Assembly: GCA_963931255.1 (NCBI GenBank)
Contig: OZ006972.1
Coordinates: 248,001-312,000 of the forward strand
DNA from: CALUVN01 sp944323595
Lineage (GTDB): Bacteria > Cyanobacteriota > Vampirovibrionia > Gastranaerophilales > Gastranaerophilaceae
Length of the DNA stretch: 64,000 nt
Reading direction: 5' to 3'
Shown here: in pieces, positions 8,838 to 17,185 of the stretch
Position numbering within the stretch: the stretch's first letter is position 1
How the letters are laid out: every line of letters starts with the position of its first letter
Program-made: the position numbers and the translations under genes
Notes under the pieces: model-generated
What the model saw: only the letters and a program-made list of their open reading frames with translations
The model's database searches: none
Told to the model about the DNA's origin: nothing

Positions 8838-9572
8838 ATGGATAAAAATGTTATTTGTATGAAATGGGGCGATAAGTTTGATGCTGATTACGTAAACAGA
8901 TTGTACGATATGGTAGAACGTAATCTTAAAATTCCGCACAGATTTGTATGCTTTACAGATAACGCAGAGGGAATTAACCCAAACATTGAAATAAGAGAAA
9001 TTCCACCTCTTAATGAAGAGGGTATTCCTGACAGAATGTGGAAAAAATTAACAGTATTTAACGAAAAACTTGCAGACCTCACCGGACAGGCTTTATTTTT
9101 AGATTTGGATATCATAATCCGTGACGACCTGACACCGTTTTTTGAGGCTGAGGGCGAATTTTTGATAATAAAAGACTGGGATTTTCCACATGATATAATA
9201 GGCAACTCTTCTGTTTTCAGATTTGAAATAGGTAAACATCCTGATATCATTGAAAACTTCTATAAAGAAGGCAAAGATATCAGAAAACGATATAAAAACG
9301 AACAGGCATTTTTAACTTACGAAATGTACAGAAAAGGTATATTAAAATACTGGGATAAAAACTGGTGCGTAAGTTTCAAACGTAACTGCCTGCATAAATT
9401 TCCTATGTGCTGGTTTAAGGTGCCAAGAGATCCGGAAGAATCAAAAATTCTTATTTTTCACGGGAAACCGACTCCTAAACAAGCTTATGAAGGATATTTC
9501 GGCAAATGCGGATTCCGGTATATAAAACCTACCCGCTGGCTTGAAAAATACTGGAGCGGAGTTGGTAAGTAA
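8838..9572 (+). CDS. GT-A fold glycosyltransferase-like protein
   Basis: 244 aa. FVCFTDN (about 37-42) and ALFLDLDIIIRDDL (about 85-98, with the DLD metal/nucleotide-sugar motif at 89-91) are the hallmarks of GT8/GT32-like transferases, and KNEQAFLTYEMY resembles the acceptor-side DQ..L motif of that group. Donor and acceptor cannot be read from sequence. No signal peptide; expected at the inner face of the membrane. First gene of the glycan operon, with TAATG overlap to the fucosyltransferase downstream. Confidence 0.75.
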   Translation: MDKNVICMKWGDKFDADYVNRLYDMVERNLKIPHRFVCFTDNAEGINPNIEIREIPPLNEEGIPDRMWKKLTVFNEKLADLTGQALFLDLDIIIRDDLTPFFEAEGEFLIIKDWDFPHDIIGNSSVFRFEIGKHPDIIENFYKEGKDIRKRYKNEQAFLTYEMYRKGILKYWDKNWCVSFKRNCLHKFPMCWFKVPRDPEESKILIFHGKPTPKQAYEGYFGKCGFRYIKPTRWLEKYWSGVGK

Positions 9573-10552
9573 TGACAAAACCCAAAATTAAAGTAAATTT
9601 TTGTGATAATGATGATACATTTGTAAACGAAAAAAATAACCTTTTTTTAGAAATTTTACAAAAAAATTATGATGTTGAAATATCAGAAAAACCTGATTTC
9701 TTGTTTTATTCATGCTTCGGGACAAAACACTGGGATTATACAAATTGTGTCAAAATTTATTACACAAACGAAAATGTAGTTCCGGACTTTAACGAATGTG
9801 ATTACGGCATAGGGTTTCATCATATAAAATTTGAAGACAGGTACCTCAGATTTACTGAATATAATCTGAAAATACAGCCAGAAATCCAGAACAGACAGAA
9901 CTTATCCGCCAATCTGACAAAGAGAAAATTCTGTAATTTTGTCTACTCAAACTGCAGAAACGGAGAAGGAGCAGCTCTAAGAGCCGAGTTTTGCAAAGCA
10001 CTCTCAAAATATAAACATATAGACTGCCCCGGAAAAGTATTAAATAACATGCAAGATGCTATTTCTCCAAGAAACGGAGATTGGCAGCAGGGAAAACTTG
10101 ATTTTTTAAGTAACTATAAATTTACAATAGCATTTGAAAACCGCCAAACAAACGGATATACAACCGAAAAACTTTTTCATCCGCTGATGGCAAATTCTAT
10201 TCCTATTTACTGGGGAAATCCGAAAGCGGTAGAAGACTTTAATCCGAAAGCATTTATAAACTGTAACGATTATAACAGTCTTGATGAAGTCATTGAGAAA
10301 GTAAAAGAACTTGATAATGACGATGAAAAATATATGCAAATGATAAAAGAACCTGCTATGCGTGAAAATTATGATTTCAACGGTTATGAAAAGTTGGAAA
10401 AATTTATAAACAATATCATTGCAAAAGGTAATATGCCTCTTGTAAGACAACGCAATAAATTTGTAAGATTTTACGAAAGATATGCACCTATAAGAGATAA
10501 GGGCATGCATAAAATACTATATATTTTTGGAATTAAGATTAAGGTCGGATAA
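9572..10552 (+). CDS. GT10 alpha-1,3/4-fucosyltransferase
   Basis: 326 aa. The C-terminal half carries the GT10 signature: YKFTIAFENRQTNGYTTEKL (about 182-201) followed by MANSIPIYWGNPKAVEDFNPKAFIN, equivalent to the FEN...YVTEK...P(I/V)YWG block of bacterial FucTs such as those of Helicobacter. These enzymes transfer L-fucose from GDP-fucose to GlcNAc or glucose in Lewis-type structures. The GDP-fucose pathway genes gmd and fcl lie 8-10 kb downstream in the same locus. The C-terminus is basic (ARG/LYS-rich, ...IFGIKIKVG), compatible with membrane association. The stop/start with its neighbours is immediate, so an operon is likely. Confidence 0.85.
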   Translation: MTKPKIKVNFCDNDDTFVNEKNNLFLEILQKNYDVEISEKPDFLFYSCFGTKHWDYTNCVKIYYTNENVVPDFNECDYGIGFHHIKFEDRYLRFTEYNLKIQPEIQNRQNLSANLTKRKFCNFVYSNCRNGEGAALRAEFCKALSKYKHIDCPGKVLNNMQDAISPRNGDWQQGKLDFLSNYKFTIAFENRQTNGYTTEKLFHPLMANSIPIYWGNPKAVEDFNPKAFINCNDYNSLDEVIEKVKELDNDDEKYMQMIKEPAMRENYDFNGYEKLEKFINNIIAKGNMPLVRQRNKFVRFYERYAPIRDKGMHKILYIFGIKIKVG

Positions 10553-12229
10553 ATGAAAAATAAAAGTAAATATGAAATAATATCGCTTGGCTGGAATTGT
10601 CAGGTCAGAGCATATTTAACAACACACGGACTAATAAAAACAAAAGCCCAGGGACGATTATCAATGCCGTTTGACCTGGCTGTAAATTACGCAGCAACAG
10701 TTTCTAAACTTTTAAAAAATGATAATAATTTTTTAGATGGGGTGGAATATATATTTTCTGAAGACACGAGAAGAATGGAATGGATGCAGCCTGAATATCA
10801 GACAAGATTTATACACGATACGGATTGTGATGAGACAGGCAGAGAAAAACTCATTGAGCGATATAAACAGAGATTTAAAAATCTGAAAGAGGCTATTAAT
10901 TCTGAAGATTTTGTCTTTTTTGTTCACAATGCTCAGAGCTCAACGCAGGATGTGAACGAATTATACGAAACTGTAAAAAGTATACGAAAAGAAAAACCGT
11001 TTAAATTGATTGTCTGGGACATAGAAGATTTACTGGATAAAAACAAACTTAATCCGGACATAAGTCTGGTAAAAATGCACCATCCGTACGAGAATATCCA
11101 CGATTGGTATAAACCGGAAAAGCAAACAGCTAAAACGGATGCATGGGTTGATAATCTTGTTGACAGAACTGCCAATATTATTGCATCAGAGGGCTTTCAA
11201 GTTGTTTATTACAGCGAAAAAAAAGTGTTAAGTTTCTCTGAAAAATTGAAAAGACAGCTAAAACTTTTCCTGACAATAACAAACGATAGCGGTACAAATG
11301 CAAAAGTACTTGTATTTATGGGGAAAAAATACAAAATTAAAACATGGAATCCGCAGCTTGATTATGTAATTATCCGCCTAAACGGACGTATGGCAAACCA
11401 GATGTTTGAATGGGCACTCGGGAAAGCCATCAAAAAACAAACAGGTATTCAGCCGATATTTGATGACAGCGAAGAAACAGAAAAACTGGCGCCGTTTAAT
11501 TTGAACTTCAAAAAATATGCAATTAAAAAGCCACTGAAATACAAACTTTTCAGAAAAACCATTCCGTTTCGAAAACTCAGAAACAAACTTACAAAAATAA
11601 AAATTAAAATTCCTGTTCTTGCGGAAAACCCGTACTTCAAATACGATGAAAAATATATAAATGTACATCCTCCGGTATATTTAGACGGATTTTTTCAATC
11701 ATATAAATATTTTGAGCCGGTGAGAGATGAATTGCTTAAAGATTTTTCTTTGAAAAAGCCGCTGAACAGCAAAAACAAAAAAATTCTTGAAAAAATAAAA
11801 AATACAGAGTCCGTATCACTTCATTACAGACGTACTGATTATCTAAAATCCCGCGTGGCAAATGTCATGGGCTCCTGTACTGACGAATATTACAACAAAG
11901 CAGTAGAAACTATAGCTCAAAAAATAAATAAACCTCTAACGCTATTTGTATTTTCTGATGACCCGAAATGGGCAAAAGAAAATATCAAATTCCCACACGA
12001 AACAATAATTGTCGATATAAATTCAGGGAAACAGGGCTATTTTGATATGGAACTGATGAAAAACTGCAAACATAACATCATTGCAAACAGCAGTTTTTCA
12101 TACTGGGCTGCATGGTTGAATGAAAACCCTGATAAAATAGTAATAGCTCCAAAAGTATGGATGAAAAATGCAGCCTCCGACTATGACTTAATTCCGCCGG
12201 AATGGATAAGAATTGGAGGACAAATTTAG
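10553..12229 (+). CDS. Fusion of DUF1796-type domain and GT11 alpha-1,2-fucosyltransferase
   Basis: 558 aa. N-terminal ~220 residues resemble the DUF1796 putative cysteine-peptidase family: ISLGWNCQVRAYLTTHGL (Cys at about 16) followed by MPFDLAV, and later FVFFVHNAQSS and VWDIEDLL. From about residue 268 a GT11 domain begins with YVIIRLNGRMANQMFEWALGKA, then VYLDGFFQSYKYF, SLHYRRTDYL and IANSSFSYWAAWLN, the four hallmark blocks of alpha-1,2-fucosyltransferases (FutC, WbsJ). It should add L-fucose to galactose to give an H-antigen-like cap. The function of the N-terminal domain in glycan loci is not established. It directly abuts the GT10 gene. Confidence 0.85.
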   Translation: MKNKSKYEIISLGWNCQVRAYLTTHGLIKTKAQGRLSMPFDLAVNYAATVSKLLKNDNNFLDGVEYIFSEDTRRMEWMQPEYQTRFIHDTDCDETGREKLIERYKQRFKNLKEAINSEDFVFFVHNAQSSTQDVNELYETVKSIRKEKPFKLIVWDIEDLLDKNKLNPDISLVKMHHPYENIHDWYKPEKQTAKTDAWVDNLVDRTANIIASEGFQVVYYSEKKVLSFSEKLKRQLKLFLTITNDSGTNAKVLVFMGKKYKIKTWNPQLDYVIIRLNGRMANQMFEWALGKAIKKQTGIQPIFDDSEETEKLAPFNLNFKKYAIKKPLKYKLFRKTIPFRKLRNKLTKIKIKIPVLAENPYFKYDEKYINVHPPVYLDGFFQSYKYFEPVRDELLKDFSLKKPLNSKNKKILEKIKNTESVSLHYRRTDYLKSRVANVMGSCTDEYYNKAVETIAQKINKPLTLFVFSDDPKWAKENIKFPHETIIVDINSGKQGYFDMELMKNCKHNIIANSSFSYWAAWLNENPDKIVIAPKVWMKNAASDYDLIPPEWIRIGGQI

Positions 12230-13153
12230 ATGAAAGTAACTGTTGCAATTCCGACATATAACAATTTGAAAGATTTAAAACGGGCGCTTGATTCTGTATT
12301 TATGCAGGATTTTGAAGATTACGAAATCATAATCGCAGACAATTCAACAAATAACGAAACAGAAGAATATATCAAAAACTTAAACAATACAAGCATTAAC
12401 TATTTTAGAAATATACCTACAATAACACCGTCTGCTAATTGGAATAAAATGTTGGACAAATCCCAAGGTGAATACATCAAAATACTTTTTGATGACGACT
12501 GGTTTTTGACAAAAGATGCTTTGCGAAAAATGGTTGAATTAATGGACAATAATCCACAGTCCGATTTTGGCTATTGCAAACAAATAGGCTTCAAACGAGG
12601 CACACAAAAAGTAGTCCACAGACACGCAGAAAAATATGTAAAAAGGCTTCAAAATGACCCGATGGAATTATTAGTATCAAACAGAATTTCAGCACCAAGT
12701 GTTATAATTTTTAGAAAGTCTCTTCCTTGTAGATTTGACGAAAAAACTACATGGGCCGTTGATATTGATTTATATATTAGAGCAATACTCAATAATAATA
12801 ACATTACTTTTTTAAATGAAGAGTTAATCGCCCTTGGATGCTCCGAAACTCAATTGACACAATCATGTGTAAATAATAACACTCTACTTATTAACGAAAG
12901 TCTCTATTTATACAACAAGTATGAAAATTACATTATACAATCCAAATATAAAAATAAAATTCAACAAAATTATATACAACTACAAAAACTATTTCATATA
13001 AACAAACTTGAAGATTTAGAACAATATGTTGAGATAACCTCAATCCCCGAATTTGTTGTTGAATATTATACGAAACCAAGACAATCCTTATGGCGAAAAG
13101 TCACGGCAAGTCTTAATTTGCTCTCAGGGGGGGGGGGCTCAGGCTCACGCTAA
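12230..13153 (+). CDS. GT2 family glycosyltransferase with a poly-G-controlled C-terminus
   Basis: 307 aa. Standard GT2/GT-A start VTVAIPTYNNLKDLKRALDSV, ADNSTNNET at about 37-45 and the FDDDW metal site at about 87-91. The end is odd: a run of 11 G gives ...LLSGGGGSGSR and a stop. One G fewer would instead add AQAHAKIYIVTSDRLSINYK... and run 11 bases into the next gene; one more gives LRLTLKYIS. The tract is therefore a candidate switch of the C-terminal tail and of coupling to the next gene. The catalytic domain is unaffected. Abuts the GT11 gene. Confidence 0.82.
   Translation: MKVTVAIPTYNNLKDLKRALDSVFMQDFEDYEIIIADNSTNNETEEYIKNLNNTSINYFRNIPTITPSANWNKMLDKSQGEYIKILFDDDWFLTKDALRKMVELMDNNPQSDFGYCKQIGFKRGTQKVVHRHAEKYVKRLQNDPMELLVSNRISAPSVIIFRKSLPCRFDEKTTWAVDIDLYIRAILNNNNITFLNEELIALGCSETQLTQSCVNNNTLLINESLYLYNKYENYIIQSKYKNKIQQNYIQLQKLFHINKLEDLEQYVEITSIPEFVVEYYTKPRQSLWRKVTASLNLLSGGGGSGSR
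13127..13137 (+). repeat. Homopolymeric tract of 11 G in coding sequence
   Basis: Eleven consecutive G in an AT-rich genome, inside the last codons of the GT2 gene. Runs of this length expand and contract by slipped-strand mispairing and are the usual basis of phase variation in surface-sugar genes of Campylobacter and Helicobacter. Confidence 0.95.
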
Positions 13154-13212
13154 AATATATATCGTAACTTCTGACCGCTTGAGTATCAATTATAAAAACG
13201 GAGGACTGATTT

Positions 13213-13785
13213 ATGCAAATTAAAGTACTCCAGAAAATAATTGATAAGTTGAGAGGCAAACCTGTTCGATTTTATATGTTTGATAAAAAAGTAAGTGTGC
13301 ATCCAACAGCAGACATTGATTCCAATACTGAAATAGGAGATTACACTTACATAAATAAAAACGTTGATATAACAAAAGCAAAAATCGGAAGATATTGTTC
13401 CATAGGTTCACACGTAAGAATTGGTCTGGGGGAACATGATATAACACAAATATCAACATCAAGTCTGTTATGCAAAGACGGAGGTTACAAAGCTCTTACT
13501 AAAAAAGATTGCATAATTAAAAACGATGTCTGGATAGGAGTCGGAGCAGTAATCCGCCGCGGGGTAACAGTCGGTAACGGTGCGGTTATAGGGGCAAATT
13601 CATTTGTAAACAAAGATGTTCCGGATTTCGCAGTCGTCGGAGGATGCCCGGCAAAAATTATCAAATACAGGTTTGACAAGGATAAAATCAATAAAATTCT
13701 CCAATCAGAATACTGGAATTACGCACCTGCTGAAGCCGGAAAAATTATCGCGAACCTGGAGCAAACATTATGTTTGCATCAATAG
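13213..13785 (+). CDS. Left-handed beta-helix (hexapeptide) O-acetyltransferase
   Basis: 190 aa. Hexapeptide repeats from about residue 28 (VHPTADIDSNTEIGDYTYINKNVDITKAKIGRYCSIGSHV) and the second block IIKNDVWIGVGAVIRRGVTVGNGAVIGANSFVNKDVPDFAVVGGCPAKIIKYRF match CatB/VAT-like acyltransferases. His in GEHD is the probable catalytic His. It likely acetylates a sugar of the surface glycan, using acetyl-CoA. Ribosome site GGAGGA is well placed. The last eight residues (EQTLCLHQ) are encoded by the left end of an intergenic repeat, so the native C-terminus may have been altered by repeat insertion. Confidence 0.82.
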   Translation: MQIKVLQKIIDKLRGKPVRFYMFDKKVSVHPTADIDSNTEIGDYTYINKNVDITKAKIGRYCSIGSHVRIGLGEHDITQISTSSLLCKDGGYKALTKKDCIIKNDVWIGVGAVIRRGVTVGNGAVIGANSFVNKDVPDFAVVGGCPAKIIKYRFDKDKINKILQSEYWNYAPAEAGKIIANLEQTLCLHQ

Positions 13786-13814
13786 GACTCTTCAAAATTG
13801 GATTTGATTTCCCC
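13761..13814 (+). repeat. Dispersed repeat, copy A
   Basis: Begins with the inverted repeat GCAAACA-TTA-TGTTTGC and ends with a stretch TCAAAATTGGATTTG...CCCC that is identical over 23 bases in copy B about 240 bases downstream. The palindrome plus ATCAATA-GGACTC half is also present on the other strand near 48.08 kb. Confidence 0.7.
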
Positions 13815-13832
13815 GCCCACGTCAGTAATGTA

Positions 13833-14006
13833 GGTCGGATTTACTAATCCGACAAAAATCTTCTTTCATGTTCATTTCTTTCTCTTTTATTGCGAGTAAA
13901 AGAGAAAGAAACAGCACATGAGAAAGAGAAAAACGCGTCCGAATGAAACGAGTAATCAGAAACTACGTTTCCGAACCTTCCTTTGGCAAACGTTACGTTT
14001 GCCAAA
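13833..14006. other. Gene-free stretch with three strong hairpins
   Basis: The gap between the acetyltransferase and the GT9 gene holds no convincing gene. It contains GTCGGATT-TACT-AATCCGAC (13833-13852), a 15-bp perfect stem TTTCTTTCTCTTTTA / TAAAAGAGAAAGAAA around TTGCGAG (13875-13911) and an 11-bp stem TTTGGCAAACG-TTA-CGTTTGCCAAA (13982-14006). Together with the flanking repeat copies this looks like an intergenic repeat element that may also end transcription of the first glycan operon. Confidence 0.6.
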
Positions 14007-14055
14007 CTTGATGTTTGCAGCAACACGACTCCTCAAAATTGGATTTGATTTCCCC
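14002..14055 (+). repeat. Dispersed repeat, copy B
   Basis: Second copy of the element seen at 13761: a degenerate palindrome AAACTTGATGTTTGC, then AGCAACACGACTCC and the 23-base stretch identical to copy A ending in CCCC. Lies just before the promoter of the second glycan operon. Confidence 0.7.
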
Positions 14056-14117
14056 ATCATCCCTAACCAACAGGTCAAATTTTAGTAAATTTTTATTAAT
14101 ATTACATCACCTTTTAT

Positions 14118-14145
14118 TTGTTATTAAATTTATCTGTTTTATAAT
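14118..14145 (+). promoter_or_regulatory. Putative promoter of second glycan operon
   Basis: TTGTTA and TATAAT with a 16-base spacer, 27 bases before the GT9 start. Good sigma-70-like match in the gap that separates the two halves of the glycan locus. Confidence 0.55.
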
Positions 14146-14172
14146 TTAAATATAAAAGTATAAAGAGTCAGC

Positions 14173-15177
14173 ATGGATAAAAATAAAGAAATTGCAGTTA
14201 TGATATTAGGACCATTGGGCGATGTGATTAACACATCAGGAGTTTTCAGGACTTTGAAAAAAGCGTATCCTGATAATCCGTTGTCTATCATAACAATTCC
14301 TGCCGGAATCACTGCATCCTACGGGATACCGGAAATCACAAACAGATACCTCTTTGACAGAAGTAAAAAGGGGTTGAAAGGACAGGAGGAAATCAAAAAA
14401 TTTGCCCGTGAACACCACGGAAAATTTGATACAATAGTAATTTTAGACACCTCATTCCGCAGCGCAAATCTTGCATTTAAGACAGGCGCAAGAAGAAGAA
14501 TCGGCAGAAGATGTAATTTCCGGTCGCTGCTTTTAACAGATTCAATTCCTTTTACAAGGGAAGAAAAAAATGATGTACCGGTGGCAGAATATTATGCCCG
14601 CTGCCTGAAACCTCTCGGTTTGTATCGACCAAACATTGAAACTTCTTTTTCTTATACAAAAGAAGATGAAGCCAGAGTTAATGAACTTTTGAAACAATAT
14701 AATCTTGAAAACAAAAAACTGCTCGGATTTTGTCCCGCCTGCGGTCAGGATATAAAAACAATGAGATTAGAAGATGCCGCTGAATTTATAGACCTTGTAA
14801 ACACCAGCTGCGATTACAAAATTGTGATGACAGGCGGAAATGATGTTTCGGATTTTGCCTCCAAATTAAAAAAATTATGCAAAACAGATTTTGTCGATAT
14901 GACAGGTAAGACAAAGTACGGTGAAACGGCATGCCTTATTGATAAATGCTCAAAGTTTGTCTCCGTTGACACTTCATGCCAGCATCTGGCACTTGCAGTA
15001 AAAACTCCTGTTGTAACAGTATTCTTTAACAACTTATACACAAAATGGGGTCCCGCAGATTTAAAACACAACAAAATAATCGTCAACCTGATTGGTAAAG
15101 ATATTGATGCTACAGAACTACTCAAGAAACTTAATCAAATCGCAGATAAAAACTTTGCGGGAGTTAGGGGTTCATGA
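14173..15177 (+). CDS. GT9 family (heptosyltransferase-like) glycosyltransferase
   Basis: 334 aa GT-B enzyme. N-terminal VMILGPLGDVINTSGVFRTLKKAYPD is the GT9 signature (GDxxxtsPxxxxLkkxyP), and SVDTSCQHLALAVKTPVVTVFFNN near 260-285 is the donor-site SxxxHLAxAxxxPvVxxFg motif. Family members add ADP-heptose to LPS core, but other donors are used in diverse bacteria, so the sugar is not certain. It is cytoplasmic, peripheral to the membrane. The downstream glycosyltransferase starts within its stop codon (ATGA overlap), so they are coupled. Confidence 0.85.
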   Translation: MDKNKEIAVMILGPLGDVINTSGVFRTLKKAYPDNPLSIITIPAGITASYGIPEITNRYLFDRSKKGLKGQEEIKKFAREHHGKFDTIVILDTSFRSANLAFKTGARRRIGRRCNFRSLLLTDSIPFTREEKNDVPVAEYYARCLKPLGLYRPNIETSFSYTKEDEARVNELLKQYNLENKKLLGFCPACGQDIKTMRLEDAAEFIDLVNTSCDYKIVMTGGNDVSDFASKLKKLCKTDFVDMTGKTKYGETACLIDKCSKFVSVDTSCQHLALAVKTPVVTVFFNNLYTKWGPADLKHNKIIVNLIGKDIDATELLKKLNQIADKNFAGVRGS

Positions 15178-15857
15178 AAAAAGCTCTTCTGTTTATAACA
15201 TTCAACAGATTTGAAACGACCCAAAAGGTATTTGAACAAATACGTCTGGCACAGCCGCCAAGACTTTATCTTGCGAGCAACGGACCAAGAGAAGATGTTA
15301 AAAATGAAAATTTTGTTGTGGCTGACATAAGAAAATGGTTGCTTGATAATATAGATTGGGAATGTGAGGTACACACCCTGTTTCGAGACCAAAATCTCGG
15401 AATAAACGAAAGTATTCCTGATGCCATAACATGGTTTTTCCAGAATGAAAAGGACGGTATTATACTGGAAGATGACTGTATGCCGTCAAAAAGTTTTTTC
15501 ACATTCTGCGAAGCCGCTTTAGACAAATACAACGATGACAAAGATATCTGGCATATCAGCGGCGCAAATTCAACAGACATAGAACTTAATAATGACTATT
15601 CTGCGTATTTAAGCAAATGCATTACTTTCTGGGGCTGGGCATGCTGGGCTGACAGATGGAAACATTATAATCCAAATCCTCAAAATTACGATATTACAAA
15701 TATCAGCAGAACATTTAAAAGAATCCCTGAACAAATTTACTGGCTACGCATTCTTTATCGCAGTGTTAATAACATATTCTTCAGCTGCGACTACCAGTGG
15801 GAGCTTGATATAATGGGATTTTTGAGAGAGGGGGGGGGGGTGCATTGTCCCGTGTAA
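15174..15857 (+). CDS. HlpA-like glycosyltransferase, N-terminal part; frame switched off by poly-G
   Basis: Encodes MKKALLFITFNRFETTQKVFEQIRL..., then GIILEDDCMPSKSFF (EDD at about 99-101) and FWGWACWADRWKHYNP, hallmarks of the HlpA-like nucleotide-diphospho-sugar transferase family. It stops after 227 residues because a run of 11 G (15830-15840) shifts the frame; the final GGGVHCPV is out-of-frame sequence. With 10 G (or 13) translation would continue into CIVPCKNLIKNIGYLGTNYK and give about 324 residues, matching the intact 328-aa paralogue next door. In this assembly the gene is in an OFF state. Start overlaps the GT9 stop (ATGA). Confidence 0.85.
   Translation: MKKALLFITFNRFETTQKVFEQIRLAQPPRLYLASNGPREDVKNENFVVADIRKWLLDNIDWECEVHTLFRDQNLGINESIPDAITWFFQNEKDGIILEDDCMPSKSFFTFCEAALDKYNDDKDIWHISGANSTDIELNNDYSAYLSKCITFWGWACWADRWKHYNPNPQNYDITNISRTFKRIPEQIYWLRILYRSVNNIFFSCDYQWELDIMGFLREGGGVHCPV
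15830..15840 (+). repeat. Homopolymeric tract of 11 G causing a frameshift
   Basis: Eleven G inside a glycosyltransferase gene. Upstream codons are in frame 0 and the downstream homologous sequence is read in the frame one base later, so loss of one G restores the full protein. Same length as the tract at 13127. Confidence 0.95.
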
Positions 15858-16149
15858 AAATCTGATTAAAAATATCGGATACCTCGGTACAAATTACAAA
15901 AAAAAGAAAAAAAGCAAACTACTTTTGAGACAAAAAAACTTTGAATTAGACGTCATCAATCTCCCTGATAAGCTTACCTATGATGAGGAATATGACAAAG
16001 AATTATTCAAAAGATTTTACAGGATAAGAAGCTTTATGTTCAAATTCATATTGAGACTTCTTGCTGAAATCCTTACTTTTAACTTTAACGGCGAAAGCTG
16101 CACAATAATAAGGCAAGTAATTACAATTAACTCTAAAAAACGAATATAA
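15841..16149 (+). pseudogene. Out-of-frame C-terminal part of the HlpA-like glycosyltransferase
   Basis: Continues the preceding gene after the G tract: NLIKNIGYLGTNYKKKKKSKLLLRQKNFELDVINLPD...FKRFYRIRSFMFKFILRLLAEILTFNFNGESCTIIRQV. Each block aligns with the C-terminal ~100 residues of the paralogue downstream (NLISNIGFDGAHYKQKNKKSKILLRLKNNELDEINLPD...FNFNGESCTVLKQV). A 74-aa ATG-initiated reading exists from 15925 but has no ribosome site, so this is best seen as the silent half of a phase-variable gene rather than a separate protein. Confidence 0.82.
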
Positions 16150-16198
16150 AGCTAATTTTTTATTTATGTAAATAAAATTAGAACGGAGTTACCTGCCT

Positions 16199-17185
16199 AT
16201 GAAAAAAGCTGTGCTATTTATTATCTTTAACAGATTAGATACAACTCAAAAGGTATTTGAACAAATACGTTTAGCAGCACCACCTAAACTGTATATTGCA
16301 AGCGATGGCGCAAGAGAAAATATAGAAACAGAAAAAGAACTCGTTGAAAATACAAGAAAATGGGTACTTGCAAATATTGACTGGGAATGCGAAATTAAAA
16401 CACTGTTTCAGGAACAAAATTACGGATGCGCATTAAATATACCAAAGGCCATTAACTGGTTCTTGTCCCAAGAAAAAGACGGAATTATTTTAGAAGACGA
16501 TTGTATCCCCTCAAAAAGTTTTTTTGAATACTGTGAACTTGCACTTGATAAATATGCAGATAACCCCGATATATGGTGCATTGTAGGGTGCAATACAATT
16601 CCGGAAACTATTGAGGACGATAACACATACGCATACCCCGTAAAATGTATGAACTGCTGGGGATGGGCGACCTGGGCTGACAGGTGGAAATATTTTAATC
16701 CTGACTTAAAAAATTTCGATTACAATCACATATGCAGAGCTTTCAATAAAATTTCATACAAAATTTACTGGCTGAGAATTTTATACCGTTACAACAATAC
16801 TGATTTAAACTCCTGGGCTTACCCGTGGGCTTTGAATATAATCCAACATAAAGCGTTTTCTCTTGTTTCGCCTAAAAACTTAATCAGCAATATAGGGTTT
16901 GACGGTGCGCACTACAAACAAAAAAATAAAAAGAGCAAAATTTTATTACGACTAAAAAATAATGAACTTGACGAGATTAACTTACCTGATGCCATAGAAT
17001 ATAACAATAAATATGATAATCTCATGTTTAAACATTTTTACAGAATTAACAGTTTTATGGTAAAATTTATATTGAGATGGCTTTCCGAATTAATTACATT
17101 TAATTTTAACGGTGAAAGCTGTACCGTATTAAAACAAGTTTTTTCAACTGGCAAAGGTAAAATAAATGCTGACAACTCTGGTTAA
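16199..17185 (+). CDS. HlpA-like glycosyltransferase (intact paralogue)
   Basis: 328 aa; same family as the switched gene upstream, clearly from a tandem duplication. MKKAVLFIIFNRLDTTQKVFEQIRL, GIILEDDCIPSKSFF with the EDD site near residue 100, CWGWATWADRWKYFNP and the C-terminal FNFNGESC block are all conserved. It lacks a G tract: the corresponding positions read NIIQHKAFSLVSPKNLI. It presumably transfers a sugar to the surface glycan; donor unknown. The ribosome site ACGGAG lies about 13 bases before ATG. The next gene starts 20 bases inside its 3' end. Confidence 0.8.
   Translation: MKKAVLFIIFNRLDTTQKVFEQIRLAAPPKLYIASDGARENIETEKELVENTRKWVLANIDWECEIKTLFQEQNYGCALNIPKAINWFLSQEKDGIILEDDCIPSKSFFEYCELALDKYADNPDIWCIVGCNTIPETIEDDNTYAYPVKCMNCWGWATWADRWKYFNPDLKNFDYNHICRAFNKISYKIYWLRILYRYNNTDLNSWAYPWALNIIQHKAFSLVSPKNLISNIGFDGAHYKQKNKKSKILLRLKNNELDEINLPDAIEYNNKYDNLMFKHFYRINSFMVKFILRWLSELITFNFNGESCTVLKQVFSTGKGKINADNSG

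Noticed and set aside
13844..14026. 60-aa open frame on the minus strand
   Set aside because: It lies across the hairpin/repeat block and contains the repeat's own sequence; it has no ribosome site and reads like translated repeat.
15174..17185. Hemolysin naming of HlpA-like genes
   Set aside because: The family is called HlpA-like from an early annotation, but the EDD motif and glycan context indicate glycosyltransferases; no hemolysin is implied.
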